Source: Pseudomonadota bacterium (GTDB taxonomy: Bacteria > Pseudomonadota > Gammaproteobacteria > Steroidobacterales > Steroidobacteraceae). From it: a stretch of DNA of 64,000 nt. Within the stretch, counting starts at the first letter, position 1. Each line of letters opens with the position of its first letter. The position numbers and the translations under genes were made by a program. Positions 43,722 through 51,984 of this stretch are shown here, piece by piece. The DNA is taken from positions 1 through 64,000 of the forward strand of contig JAFAEQ010000075.1 in assembly GCA_023423935.1 (NCBI GenBank), read 5' to 3'. The notes beneath the pieces were generated by a model. That model was not told where the DNA came from. It saw only the letters and a program-made list of their open reading frames with translations, and did no database searches.

Positions 43722-45686
43722 ATGTCCAACACCGAGATCGCGCAATTCGATCTGCGAGTACATGCCCCTTCCAGCCTGGGCACCTCGTTCTATGAGTTCG
43801 ACGAACCGATCACGGTCGCCTTGAATGTCGAACCGTATGAGCTGGATCTCGATATCGACCCTGCCCTGACCGCCGAAGAGCCGATGAGCGGTGAAGTGCC
43901 GCTCGCCTTCGACCGCACGCCAGCGCGTTGCGCCCGTGAACTGGGACCGGGAACCCTGCTCGGCAATCGCTATCGGATCGAGAAGTCCGTCGGCGTCGGC
44001 GGCAGCGCCATGCTCTTCAGCGCACACGATCTGTATGGCACCTACTCGAGCTCCGCGCAGGAACCTCGGGTCGCGCTCAAAGTGCTGCATCCGGAGTTGC
44101 GGCATCACCAGGATCGCACGCAGCGATTGATGCGCGAGTTCAGTTATATGCGCCAACTCGTGCATCCGTCGATCGCGCGCGTGTTCGATCTGCAATGCGA
44201 CGGCGGCGCCTGGTTCATGGTGCTCGAGCTCCTCGAGGGACAGTCGCTCAGCCGCTATATCGCCCGGCAGGCGCCGACAGGCGTTCCGCTGCGACAAGCG
44301 ATTCGCATTCTCACCGAATGCACTGAGGCATTGATCTGTGCGCATGAGCGCGGCATCCGCCATGGCGATCTGAAGCCCGGCAATGTGATCGTCGACGAGC
44401 AGGGCAGCGCACATCTCATCGATTTCGGCGCGGTGCCTGAGCTCGATGGGGAGCCGCAGGCCACCCTGTTTGCGACACCTGCTTACGCAAGCCCGCAGTT
44501 GCTCAATCAACGCATTGCGACTGCGCGAGACGACTTGTTCAGCCTGGGATGCATCGCGTACGAACTGTTCACCGGCCGGCATCCGTTCGGATTGTTGTCG
44601 TCGCTCGAGGCACGACGCAAAGCGCTGCGCCCCGCCTATGACGAGCGCATTCCGCGCGAGCTCTTCGATGCCATCTGCCAGCTTCTCGCATGGGAACGCG
44701 AAGCTCGACCCGCCGATGCGCTCGAGTTTCTGGGATCACTGGCAGCCGTCGACCTGGGTCGCGCGGTCGAAGCCGAGGAGATCGCAGATCCCGTCGAAGA
44801 TGCATCGGCGAGCGCGACGGAAACGCCGGTCACGGAAGAGCTGCAGGAGGACGCGAGCGATTCGCAACCGTCACCTGACAGCGAGCACGTCAGTCCGCCT
44901 GAAGATCTGAGCACGTCTCAAGGTCCAGTCGCGCAAGAACTGGCGACCGCAGTGCCCACCGCGCGGCGCGGATTGTTCGCTGCGGAGATGGTGCGCCGTG
45001 TGTCGAGCGTCGCGCGTCGGCAGATTGGCATCTGGCAATCGCGGATCCGCTCCAGTATCGAGATGCGGCGCACGCACGTGGAATCCGAAAGCGCGCCGCA
45101 GATGCAGTATGTGCGCGACGCGGCGCCGGTTGCTGCTGTCGCCGGTATCGCAGGACTCGCCTTCATGCTGCTGCATTGGTCGAATGCTGCACGCCTGCCC
45201 TACGAACCACCCGCCGCGTCGCCACACGAGTGGCTCGCGACACTCGTTGCATCGCCGATCCCACTCATGGAGTTCGCGATCACGGTTCCCGAGCCGTCTG
45301 TCATCAGTTTGTCGGAGCCGACACCCAAGCCTGTGGTTCAGCGCGCCAACGGACGCGTATGGCTGACTGCAGCGCGCGTGCATGTCGCTGCGGGTCAGGA
45401 GATGGCAGTCGTGAATGTGCGTCGCGATAAGTCGACAGCCGGTGTGGCGCCTGTTGCATGGACGATCGTCTCGGGCACGGCGAAGCCCGGGATCGACTTC
45501 GAGATGCCGAAAGTGCGCATCGCACGCTTCAACGACGGCCAGGAGATTCGCACGCTGTTCGTGCCGCTGAAGCCCGCCAAGCCCGGCAAACCCGAGCGCC
45601 GCTTCAAGATCCGATTGCAGAATACCCCTCAGGGCCCCGAGCTCGGCCCCATCACACAGACCGAAGTCATCATCGGCGCCAGCTGA
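43722..45686 (+). CDS. Transmembrane Ser/Thr protein kinase with Calx-beta ectodomain
   Basis: A 654-residue protein. An acidic N-terminus (1-75) precedes a Hanks-type kinase (about 80-345): glycine loop VGVGGSAMLFSAHD, Lys in VALKVLHPE, helix-C Glu in LMREFSYMRQL, catalytic loop RHGDLKPGN, and DFG in LIDFGAV. The usual HRD is HGD, so it is a non-RD kinase. An acidic Ser/Pro linker (about 350-410) and a basic segment lead to one membrane helix (about 466-484, VAAVAGIAGLAFMLLHW). A proline-rich spacer then precedes a periplasmic Calx-beta-like domain (about 545-652, VSGTAKPGIDFE and RRFKIRLQN). Ligand unknown. Possible counterpart of the PP2C at 27.8 kb and the FHA domain at 55.6 kb. Confidence 0.88.
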   Translation: MSNTEIAQFDLRVHAPSSLGTSFYEFDEPITVALNVEPYELDLDIDPALTAEEPMSGEVPLAFDRTPARCARELGPGTLLGNRYRIEKSVGVGGSAMLFSAHDLYGTYSSSAQEPRVALKVLHPELRHHQDRTQRLMREFSYMRQLVHPSIARVFDLQCDGGAWFMVLELLEGQSLSRYIARQAPTGVPLRQAIRILTECTEALICAHERGIRHGDLKPGNVIVDEQGSAHLIDFGAVPELDGEPQATLFATPAYASPQLLNQRIATARDDLFSLGCIAYELFTGRHPFGLLSSLEARRKALRPAYDERIPRELFDAICQLLAWEREARPADALEFLGSLAAVDLGRAVEAEEIADPVEDASASATETPVTEELQEDASDSQPSPDSEHVSPPEDLSTSQGPVAQELATAVPTARRGLFAAEMVRRVSSVARRQIGIWQSRIRSSIEMRRTHVESESAPQMQYVRDAAPVAAVAGIAGLAFMLLHWSNAARLPYEPPAASPHEWLATLVASPIPLMEFAITVPEPSVISLSEPTPKPVVQRANGRVWLTAARVHVAAGQEMAVVNVRRDKSTAGVAPVAWTIVSGTAKPGIDFEMPKVRIARFNDGQEIRTLFVPLKPAKPGKPERRFKIRLQNTPQGPELGPITQTEVIIGAS

Positions 45687-45806
45687 AGGTGCCCGCGGCG
45701 GCCGAGCACTCGAACGACGGATTGCATTCAAACTTTGCGTTAGCCAGGCGCCATTTCGCGATTCTCGCCGGCTGTCTTTATATACAGTTCTCGTTATCAT
45801 GGGCCG

Positions 45807-47906
45807 ATGAACGCCCAGGTCGAACTCACGCCCGCTACTTTCGGTGAGCGGCTCAACAGTGCTCAGCTGCGTGCCGCCACCTTCGGTGAATCGACGAATC
45901 AGGGTGTCGCAAGCGGTCCGCTGCTGATCATCGCGGGCGCTGGCACGGGCAAGACCAATACGCTTGCGCATCGCGTCGCTCATTTGCTGCTGAATCGCGT
46001 GCCCCCGGAGCGGATTCTGCTGCTCACGTTCACCCGACGGGCAGCTCAGGAGATGCTGCGTCGCGCGGAGCGCATCGCCAACGAGACGTTGAAAGCGCGC
46101 GGCGGACGTGCGGCCTTTCATGCCAATGCCACGCGCCTGCTCTGGTCGGGCACCTTCCACGCCATCGGCAACCGCCTGCTGCGTGAGTATGCGCATTCAC
46201 TGGGGCTCGATCCGGGATTCTCCGTGCTCGATCGCGGCGATTCCGCCGATCTGATCGATGTGCTCCGTCAGGAGTTGGGCCTCTCACGCAAGGAGAAGCG
46301 CTTTCCGCGCAAGGACACCTGTCTTGCGATCTATTCACATCGAGTGAACACGAGGGTGTCTTTGCAAGAGACACTCGATGAATGCTTCCCCTGGTGCAGC
46401 GACTGGGCGAGCGAGCTCACGCAGCTGTTTCGCAAGTACGTGGAGGCCAAGCAGTCCCAGCAGCTGCTCGACTACGACGATCTGCTCCTCTATTGGCACG
46501 TACTCATGCAGGAGCCGCAGCTCGCCGCGGACGTAGGCTCGCGCTTCGACCACGTTCTGGTCGATGAATATCAGGACACGAACACCTTGCAGGCGGACAT
46601 CCTGCTTGCAATGAAGCCGCACGGACAGGGCATGTGCGTCGTCGGAGATGACGCTCAGTCGATCTATTCGTTTCGTGCGGCGAGCGTCGAGAACATCCTG
46701 AACTTTCCGCAGCGCTTTTCGCCCGCAGCAGACATCATCAAGCTCGAGCAGAACTATCGCTCGGTACAACCGATTCTCGATGCGGCGAATGCACTGATGC
46801 GCGATGCGCAGCGTCAGTATCAGAAGGAACTGCGTTCCGAGCGGACTTCATCGCACAAGCCTCGCTATGTGACCGTCGAAGACGATCAGGGTCAGGCGAG
46901 CTACATCGTCGAGCGAGTACTTGCCGCTCGCGAACAGGGAACACTGTTGCGCAAGCAAGCGGTACTGATGCGCAGCTCGCATCACAGCGATGTGCTCGAG
47001 CTGGAGCTCATTCGCCGCAACATCCCGTACGTGAAGTACGGCGGCCTCAAGTTTCTCGAGGCCGCTCACGTGAAGGATCTACTGGCACTCTTGCGATGGA
47101 TCGACAATCCGCGCAACCGGCTCGCGGGCTTTCGCGTGCTGCAACTGTTGCCGGGATTCGGCCCGGCGCATGCAGATCGATGCCTGAAAGTATTCGAGGC
47201 AAGCGGCTACGATCCGCAGACGCTCAAGAACTACAAAACGCCTGCGGCCACCGAGGATTTCTGGCCCGCATTGATGACACTCGTGGGAGAACTTCACTCC
47301 GCCTCCGAATGGGCAGGGCAGATGCAGAAAGTGCGTCAATGGTATGAGCCGCATCTGCAACGTCTCTACGACGCAGCCTCGGTTCGCAGCGGCGATCTCG
47401 ATCAGCTCGAGAAGATCGCATCGCAGTTCGACAGCCGTGAACGATTCATCACCGAGTTGACGCTCGATCCGCCGCAGGTCACGAGCGATCTCGCCGGTCC
47501 ACCGCATCTGGATGAGGATTATCTGATTCTCTCGACTGTGCATTCGGCCAAGGGCCAGGAATGGGATTCCGTGTACGTCCTGAATGTCGCCGATGGCAAT
47601 TTCCCGAACGAGCACGCGACCGGCAAACCCGAAGGGATCGAAGAGGAACGTCGCCTGCTCTATGTCGCAATGACTCGCGCGAAGCACGATCTCCACTTGA
47701 TCGCACCGCTGCGCTACTACATCACGCAGCAGTCCCGCACCGGCGACAAACACGTCTACGGCGCACGCAGCCGCTTCATGACCGACTCACTGCTCCAGCT
47801 CTTCGAAACCACGTCGTGGCCACACTCCCCATCGACGACCCGCGAAGTCCGCGCGACCACCGCCCGCGTCGATGCAGGCAGCAAGCTTCGGGCGATGTGG
47901 GATTGA
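45807..47906 (+). CDS. UvrD/Rep-type superfamily 1A DNA helicase
   Basis: A 699-residue helicase. Motifs in order: Q motif LNSAQLRAA, I LLIIAGAGTGKTNTLAHR, Ia LLLTFTRRAAQEM, II VLVDEYQDTN, III VVGDDAQSIYSFRAA, IV KLEQNYRS, V ILSTVHSAKGQEWDSVYVLN and VI RRLLYVAMTRAKHDLHLI. Homologues of this length, often annotated as ATP-dependent helicases, are distinct from UvrD and Rep themselves. The last residues are Thr/Arg-rich. No nuclease domain. Upstream 45687-45806 is AT-richer (TTTATATACAG) and may hold a promoter. Converges with the RES gene. Confidence 0.92.
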   Translation: MNAQVELTPATFGERLNSAQLRAATFGESTNQGVASGPLLIIAGAGTGKTNTLAHRVAHLLLNRVPPERILLLTFTRRAAQEMLRRAERIANETLKARGGRAAFHANATRLLWSGTFHAIGNRLLREYAHSLGLDPGFSVLDRGDSADLIDVLRQELGLSRKEKRFPRKDTCLAIYSHRVNTRVSLQETLDECFPWCSDWASELTQLFRKYVEAKQSQQLLDYDDLLLYWHVLMQEPQLAADVGSRFDHVLVDEYQDTNTLQADILLAMKPHGQGMCVVGDDAQSIYSFRAASVENILNFPQRFSPAADIIKLEQNYRSVQPILDAANALMRDAQRQYQKELRSERTSSHKPRYVTVEDDQGQASYIVERVLAAREQGTLLRKQAVLMRSSHHSDVLELELIRRNIPYVKYGGLKFLEAAHVKDLLALLRWIDNPRNRLAGFRVLQLLPGFGPAHADRCLKVFEASGYDPQTLKNYKTPAATEDFWPALMTLVGELHSASEWAGQMQKVRQWYEPHLQRLYDAASVRSGDLDQLEKIASQFDSRERFITELTLDPPQVTSDLAGPPHLDEDYLILSTVHSAKGQEWDSVYVLNVADGNFPNEHATGKPEGIEEERRLLYVAMTRAKHDLHLIAPLRYYITQQSRTGDKHVYGARSRFMTDSLLQLFETTSWPHSPSTTREVRATTARVDAGSKLRAMWD

Positions 47907-48149
47907 AGAGGAAGATTTCACACAGAGTGCACAGAGATCACAGAGTAGGAAGAGGCGATCCAAACGCGTCCTTTTCTTCTCTTAATGCTCCACGCAGCTG
48001 ACCGTCCAAGCGAGCTCTTCAGCCGGGATGATGCAGTCCGCCCGGCGTTCACAGATGATTAGGCCCAGAGCACACCATGACCCTCTCAGAGAACTTTCGC
48101 TGCCTCTCTGTGCACTCTGTGTACTCTGTGTGAAATTCCTCTCTTCAAC
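47907..48149. repeat. Inverted pair of CACAGAG arrays between convergent genes
   Basis: At 47916-47945 is TTTCACACAGAG followed by two CACAGAG periods. At 48106-48135 the same 30-mer occurs on the other strand, 27 of 30 bases identical. They form a 30-bp inverted repeat with a 160-bp centre in which I see no gene. Transcripts from either flanking gene (helicase rightward, RES toxin leftward) would carry complementary arms. Confidence 0.85.
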
Positions 48150-48872
48150 TCAGCCGATCTCAAACTCCACCTTGCCCGGTGTGCGCTCGACGATCACTTT
48201 GCCCGTGTCTGGGTGCAGGATGTAGGTGAGGTAGCAGACGGTGCGGGGATCGCTGAGGACCGTCGGGGTGAAGACCGCGACGACTTCTGATTTCGCGTGG
48301 CGTGCCGAATAGGTGATCACGCCGGGCATGCCCGCCTTGCGCAGGTCGGCGCCGATGGCCTGGCAGGTGCTGTAGTCCTCGCGATGCAGGAGTCTGGGTT
48401 CTTTGCGAGTGCGGGCGCGCAGGTCGATCAGCATCGCGTTGCAATGGACCAGATGAACGCGGCGCTCCTGAACGATCGGTTGGGTGCTCTGCGCGGCAAT
48501 CTGCGAAGCCAGCGTGTTCTTGCGGAAGTGATATACCGTCTCGCGCACCGAGGTCTCGATCGATTGCGCGCCGTACCACACACCGAAAGCTCCGCTCGAA
48601 TAGCGCGAGACCGAAGGATGTTCGAACGGCCATTGGATCGCTGCGGCGATCGCATCGTAGATCGCGGCCTCTTCGAAGGGACGCGTGATGATCGCCGGTT
48701 CACGATAGGTCTGCTTCACCGCCATTTCATGACGCACGAGGACATCGACGTCACTCGGGTCGTCGACCAGATCGGCGTAGATATCGATGCTCTTGCGCAG
48801 GCTGACGATGTTGCGATGCCAGTCCTTCTGCGAGTCGCGCGTTACTCGCAGGTCAGCGTCCGTGCCCGCCAT
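48150..48872 (-). CDS. RES-domain toxin of an Xre-RES toxin-antitoxin pair
   Basis: A 240-residue protein with a RES domain (about 30-220). Family landmarks are PFEHPSVSRYSSGAFGVWYG, then IETSVRETVYHFRK around the conserved Glu region, and a C-terminal TYSARHAKSEVVAVFTPTVL block. Characterised RES toxins degrade or phosphorolyse NAD+. It begins 3 nt after the antitoxin stop, so the two are translated together. The stop lies 15 bp from one arm of the CACAGAG inverted repeat. Confidence 0.9.
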   Translation of the reverse strand: MAGTDADLRVTRDSQKDWHRNIVSLRKSIDIYADLVDDPSDVDVLVRHEMAVKQTYREPAIITRPFEEAAIYDAIAAAIQWPFEHPSVSRYSSGAFGVWYGAQSIETSVRETVYHFRKNTLASQIAAQSTQPIVQERRVHLVHCNAMLIDLRARTRKEPRLLHREDYSTCQAIGADLRKAGMPGVITYSARHAKSEVVAVFTPTVLSDPRTVCYLTYILHPDTGKVIVERTPGKVEFEIG

Positions 48873-48875
48873 CGT

Positions 48876-49274
48876 TCAACCGCGCATGCGATCGAGCGTG
48901 CCGCGCACCATCAGCAGCCCCGCGAAACCGAAGCGCCGCACGATCTCGACGGGCGTGGCACCGTCGAAGAGCGAATTCGGCGACGACATCCAGCCCGCCA
49001 CGATGTCCGCGTTCTTCGGGTACAGCAGCTTGAGTGCTTTGTGAATGCCGAGCAGGTGACCGACGCGCTCGAGCAAGTCGCGGTTGGCCGCCAGCGCTTC
49101 GCCCTTCGCGTACCGTTGCAAAGCGATGCGATTGCTTTCGCTGAGCCCCAGCAACATGAGCTGATCGGCAGCCGGCAGCTGCCAAAGATCGAAGAGCTTG
49201 GTCACCGCGCGCGCCAGAACCACCCGGTCATCGCGGGTGCGACCTCCGCGAGGGTCGACATGTGGGGCGTGCAT
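48876..49274 (-). CDS. Xre/MbcA/ParS-type antitoxin (DUF2384)
   Basis: A 132-residue antitoxin. An N-terminal helix-turn-helix-like part (about 20-75, AVTKLFDLWQLPAADQLMLL, GLSESNRIALQRYAKGE) is followed by the DUF2384 toxin-binding domain (about 78-128, LLERVGHLLGIHKALKLLYP, WMSSPNSLFDGATPVEIVRR). In this family it blocks the RES active site and represses its own promoter. ATG 49274 has a strong AAGGAGT ribosome binding site and a promoter and palindrome directly upstream. Confidence 0.92.
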   Translation of the reverse strand: MHAPHVDPRGGRTRDDRVVLARAVTKLFDLWQLPAADQLMLLGLSESNRIALQRYAKGEALAANRDLLERVGHLLGIHKALKLLYPKNADIVAGWMSSPNSLFDGATPVEIVRRFGFAGLLMVRGTLDRMRG

Positions 49275-49281
49275 GATCCTG

Positions 49282-49338
49282 ACTCCTTGTGTGATTTCAC
49301 ACAGGATTCACTATAGGTCACACCATGTGCCCATTCAA
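49282..49338 (-). promoter_or_regulatory. Promoter and palindromic operator of the Xre-RES operon
   Basis: Leftward: -35 TTGAAT (49333-49338), 17-bp spacer, -10 TATAGT (49310-49315). A palindrome TGTGTGA-AA-TCACACA (49288-49303) would span about +1 to +16. It abuts the ribosome binding site AAGGAGT (49282-49288). Placement between -10 and the start codon is what a self-repressing antitoxin would use. Confidence 0.8.
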
Positions 49339-49387
49339 GCCTGGGAAGAGGCGGCGCTTTCCCAAATGGGAGGGAGTTCACCCTCGG

Positions 49388-50998
49388 CTAATCGAGCCTC
49401 GCGCCGGCCTCGATGAGCATCTCGCGTCGCTTCCGCGCATCCGGCGGGGTCCACTGGTAGATCCAGGTTTCCGAGAGCGGCTGATTGTTCTTGCGCAGGA
49501 ACAGCCGCAGATCGATCGGGTCCGTTCTGTCATCGGTCGGTTTCAGATCGAACATCGCACGGAAGCCATTGATCGAATGGAGCGGTCGGGCCGACGTAAT
49601 CTCGATCTGACCGCGCGAGGCACTGATGACCGGTTCCACCGTCGCACCGGGCAGAATCGTCGCCAGTTCGCCGCCCACGAAATCCACCGCAAAACGCCAC
49701 GAGAAATAGCGTCGCGGCTGACCGATCACACCGCCGATACCGGTACGCGTTGCGACCACACGGGCGAGGTTTGGACCGAAGGGCAGATCCGTCCCCCAGT
49801 ACATGCGATAGCCGAACAGCATCTCCGCGCCGGGCTTCATCGGATCGGCGGGCGTCCAGAACGCAACGATGTTGTCGAACGTCTCATCAGGCGCAGGCAG
49901 CTCGACCAGCTGCACTGAACCCTTGCCCCAGCCGCGCTTCGGCTCGATCCACAGGCTCGGCCGACGCTCATAGAAAGTGCTGTCGTCCTGATAATTCTCG
50001 AAATCGCGATCGCGCTGCATGAGTCCGAAGCCGCGTGGATTGTCATCCATGAAGGCGCTGACCCGCACGCCCGTGGGATTCAATACGGGCCGCCAGAGCC
50101 ATTCGCCATTGCCATTGAAGATCGACAAGCCATCGGAATCGTGGATTTCGGGGCGCCAGTCGTTCGCCATGCGCCGATCGTTCTCACCGCACTGGAACAT
50201 GCTCGTCAGCGGTGCGACGCCGAGACGCTCCACCGACTTGCGCGGATAGAGTGCAGCATCCACATCCATGACGTGAGGCGTTCCGGGAGTGATTTCGAAC
50301 CGATAGGCCCCCGTCACGCTGGGCGAATCGAGCAGGCCGTAGAACACCATCGTGCGGGCATTCGGCGGCGGTTGCTCGAACCAGAATGCCGTGAACCGCG
50401 GGAATTCTTCGGGTCCATTGATCGCCGTATCGATCGCGAGCCCGCGCGCCGACAGGCCGTACTGACGGGTGTCGTTGCTGATTGCACGAAAGTAGCTGGC
50501 CCCCAGGAACGATGTAACGTCGGAGGTCCAATTCGTCTGCGTCTGAATGTGGAATCCGGCGAACCCCAGGTTCGGACTCAGGGAGCGAGGATTGACCCCG
50601 CTCTTGCCATAGTCGTAATCGACCGGCCGATACAGCAGCTCGCGCGCACGACCATTCACGATCTCGAACATGCGCACAGGCTCATGGAAGCCGCGACCCA
50701 TGTGATAGAACTGCACGCGAAATCCGCGATCAGCGTCGGCCCATAACGCACGCTCCTTACGGAAGCGAATCGACTGATACTGGTCGTAATCGAGCTGCTG
50801 CAGATTCTGTGGGGCCAGATTCTTCGACGGTGCGAACGGCGCGGCGGCCAACGCGCGTGCCTGACCCTTCAAGGCCGCATAGCTGAAGGCGGTACCCGGA
50901 CCCGAAGGACTTTGCCCTTCGGCGGCCAGCAGATCGATCGACGGTAAAGACGCTGCGGACAGCAGCACTGCGGATTTGAGCAGATCGCGTCGGTGCAT
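49388..50998 (-). CDS. opgD: Glucan biosynthesis protein OpgD
   Basis: A 536-residue periplasmic protein for osmoregulated periplasmic glucans. A Tat-type signal (MHRRDLLKSAVLLSAASLPS) distinguishes it from the Sec-exported OpgG. The OpgG/OpgD family body has YDQYQSIRFRKERALWADAD, FQVQFYHMGRGF-like residues (RGFRVQFYHMGRGF), FAGFHIQTQTNWTSDVTSFL, GASYFRAISNDTRQYGLSAR and EFPRFTAFWFEQP. E. coli OpgD is 551 residues. No opgG, opgH or opgC is next to it. ATG 50998 is the natural start. Confidence 0.93.
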   Translation of the reverse strand: MHRRDLLKSAVLLSAASLPSIDLLAAEGQSPSGPGTAFSYAALKGQARALAAAPFAPSKNLAPQNLQQLDYDQYQSIRFRKERALWADADRGFRVQFYHMGRGFHEPVRMFEIVNGRARELLYRPVDYDYGKSGVNPRSLSPNLGFAGFHIQTQTNWTSDVTSFLGASYFRAISNDTRQYGLSARGLAIDTAINGPEEFPRFTAFWFEQPPPNARTMVFYGLLDSPSVTGAYRFEITPGTPHVMDVDAALYPRKSVERLGVAPLTSMFQCGENDRRMANDWRPEIHDSDGLSIFNGNGEWLWRPVLNPTGVRVSAFMDDNPRGFGLMQRDRDFENYQDDSTFYERRPSLWIEPKRGWGKGSVQLVELPAPDETFDNIVAFWTPADPMKPGAEMLFGYRMYWGTDLPFGPNLARVVATRTGIGGVIGQPRRYFSWRFAVDFVGGELATILPGATVEPVISASRGQIEITSARPLHSINGFRAMFDLKPTDDRTDPIDLRLFLRKNNQPLSETWIYQWTPPDARKRREMLIEAGARLD

Positions 50999-51534
50999 CG
51001 GAAAATGTGCAGAAAGTTGTGGAACGCAGATGCTACATGCCCTGAGCCTGGCTATGCACGACGGTCAGTGGCACGACGCCAGCGCTAAGTAACCGCTGAG
51101 CAAAATTCGCCGCGTCGGCCGCTGCGCTCGTCGAGGTATTTCAGGCAGTTGCCAACTTCCGCAGGTCAGGGAAGTAGCTCAATCAGCGCTTCCTAACCTT
51201 GTCGGCGCTCGAAAAGTTCCGGCAGCGAGCCCGAACAGGCCGGGATCGACTCACCCGAGTGACCGAAGAAGGATTTCACACAGAGGGCACAGAGAACACA
51301 GAGCTCGGGAGGGATGAAGTCACGGGGTACATCCAAGCACTTGCTTCCGGTCGGGCAGCGAACCGTCATAGAAATCCAGGACGCGTTGCGGTCCGATCCC
51401 CCTTCTCTTTGTGGGCTCGACTTCAGTCGAACATTCTCCTTTCGACAAGGGCTGAACAGATAGCGGACTCTCGACTCCCATCCGACACCGTCACGCCTTC
51501 AACCACGCCCTGGCTCAACCTTGCCGATGCACTC
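50999..51534. repeat. Intergenic region: dispersed element copy 2, CACAGAG array and REP-like hairpin
   Basis: No gene is seen in 536 bp. About 51060-51235 is the second copy of the element at 39080-39265, same orientation. At 51274-51303 is TTTCACACAGAG plus two CACAGAG periods, the same array as at 41.1 and 48 kb. At 51411-51433 a GTGGG head precedes CTCGACTTCAGTCGAA, matching the hairpin at 41166-41188. Confidence 0.75.
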
Positions 51535-51984
51535 TCATTCGTCGCTGCCATGGCTTCTGAGCTGGCTCAGCAGCACGCGTGCATGCTCAGTCTGGCCGGG
51601 CGGTGAGCGCTGGATGTAGTCGTCGAGCAGCCGTGCCGCATCGTCCAGATGAAGCATGGCGAGATTGAAGGAGGCCTGTGCGTTGCGAGGATCTGCTTTC
51701 AGTGCGAGCTCGAACTGCGACCGCGCCAGGTCCTTTTGCCCATCGCGATATGCGATCACACCCAGCCGCACATACCCTGCTGCGAACTTCGGCTGCATCT
51801 TTACGAGCGAGGTGTACTGCTTACGTGCCATGTCGAACTTGCCGCCGCGATAGTTCGCATCGGCCTGGCGAGCGAGACGCATCTGTTCGGCCTGCGCGCG
51901 ACTGGGAGAGTGGCTGCAGGCGCCGAGAAACCCTATCGCGATGCTCAAGCAAAGCACTCGTGCGATGTGAATTGCGTCCTTCAT
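51535..51984 (-). CDS. TPR lipoprotein of the Tad locus (TadD-like)
   Basis: A 149-residue predicted lipoprotein (MKDAIHIARVLCLSIAIGFL, lipobox LGAC). About two and a half TPRs follow: ADANYRGGKFDMARKQYTSL, PKFAAGYVRLGVIAYRDGQK and PRNAQASFNLAMLHLDDAAR. TadD lipoproteins in Tad systems act as outer-membrane pilotins or assembly factors. The start overlaps the DUF192 stop by 4 bp (ATGA), so it is the last gene of the Tad operon. A longer upstream frame exists, but it overlaps DUF192. Confidence 0.85.
   Translation of the reverse strand: MKDAIHIARVLCLSIAIGFLGACSHSPSRAQAEQMRLARQADANYRGGKFDMARKQYTSLVKMQPKFAAGYVRLGVIAYRDGQKDLARSQFELALKADPRNAQASFNLAMLHLDDAARLLDDYIQRSPPGQTEHARVLLSQLRSHGSDE

Noticed and set aside
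43722..45686. Pseudokinase
   Set aside because: Although HRD is HGD, the ATP lysine, helix-C Glu, catalytic Asp, Asn and DFG are all present, so activity is expected.
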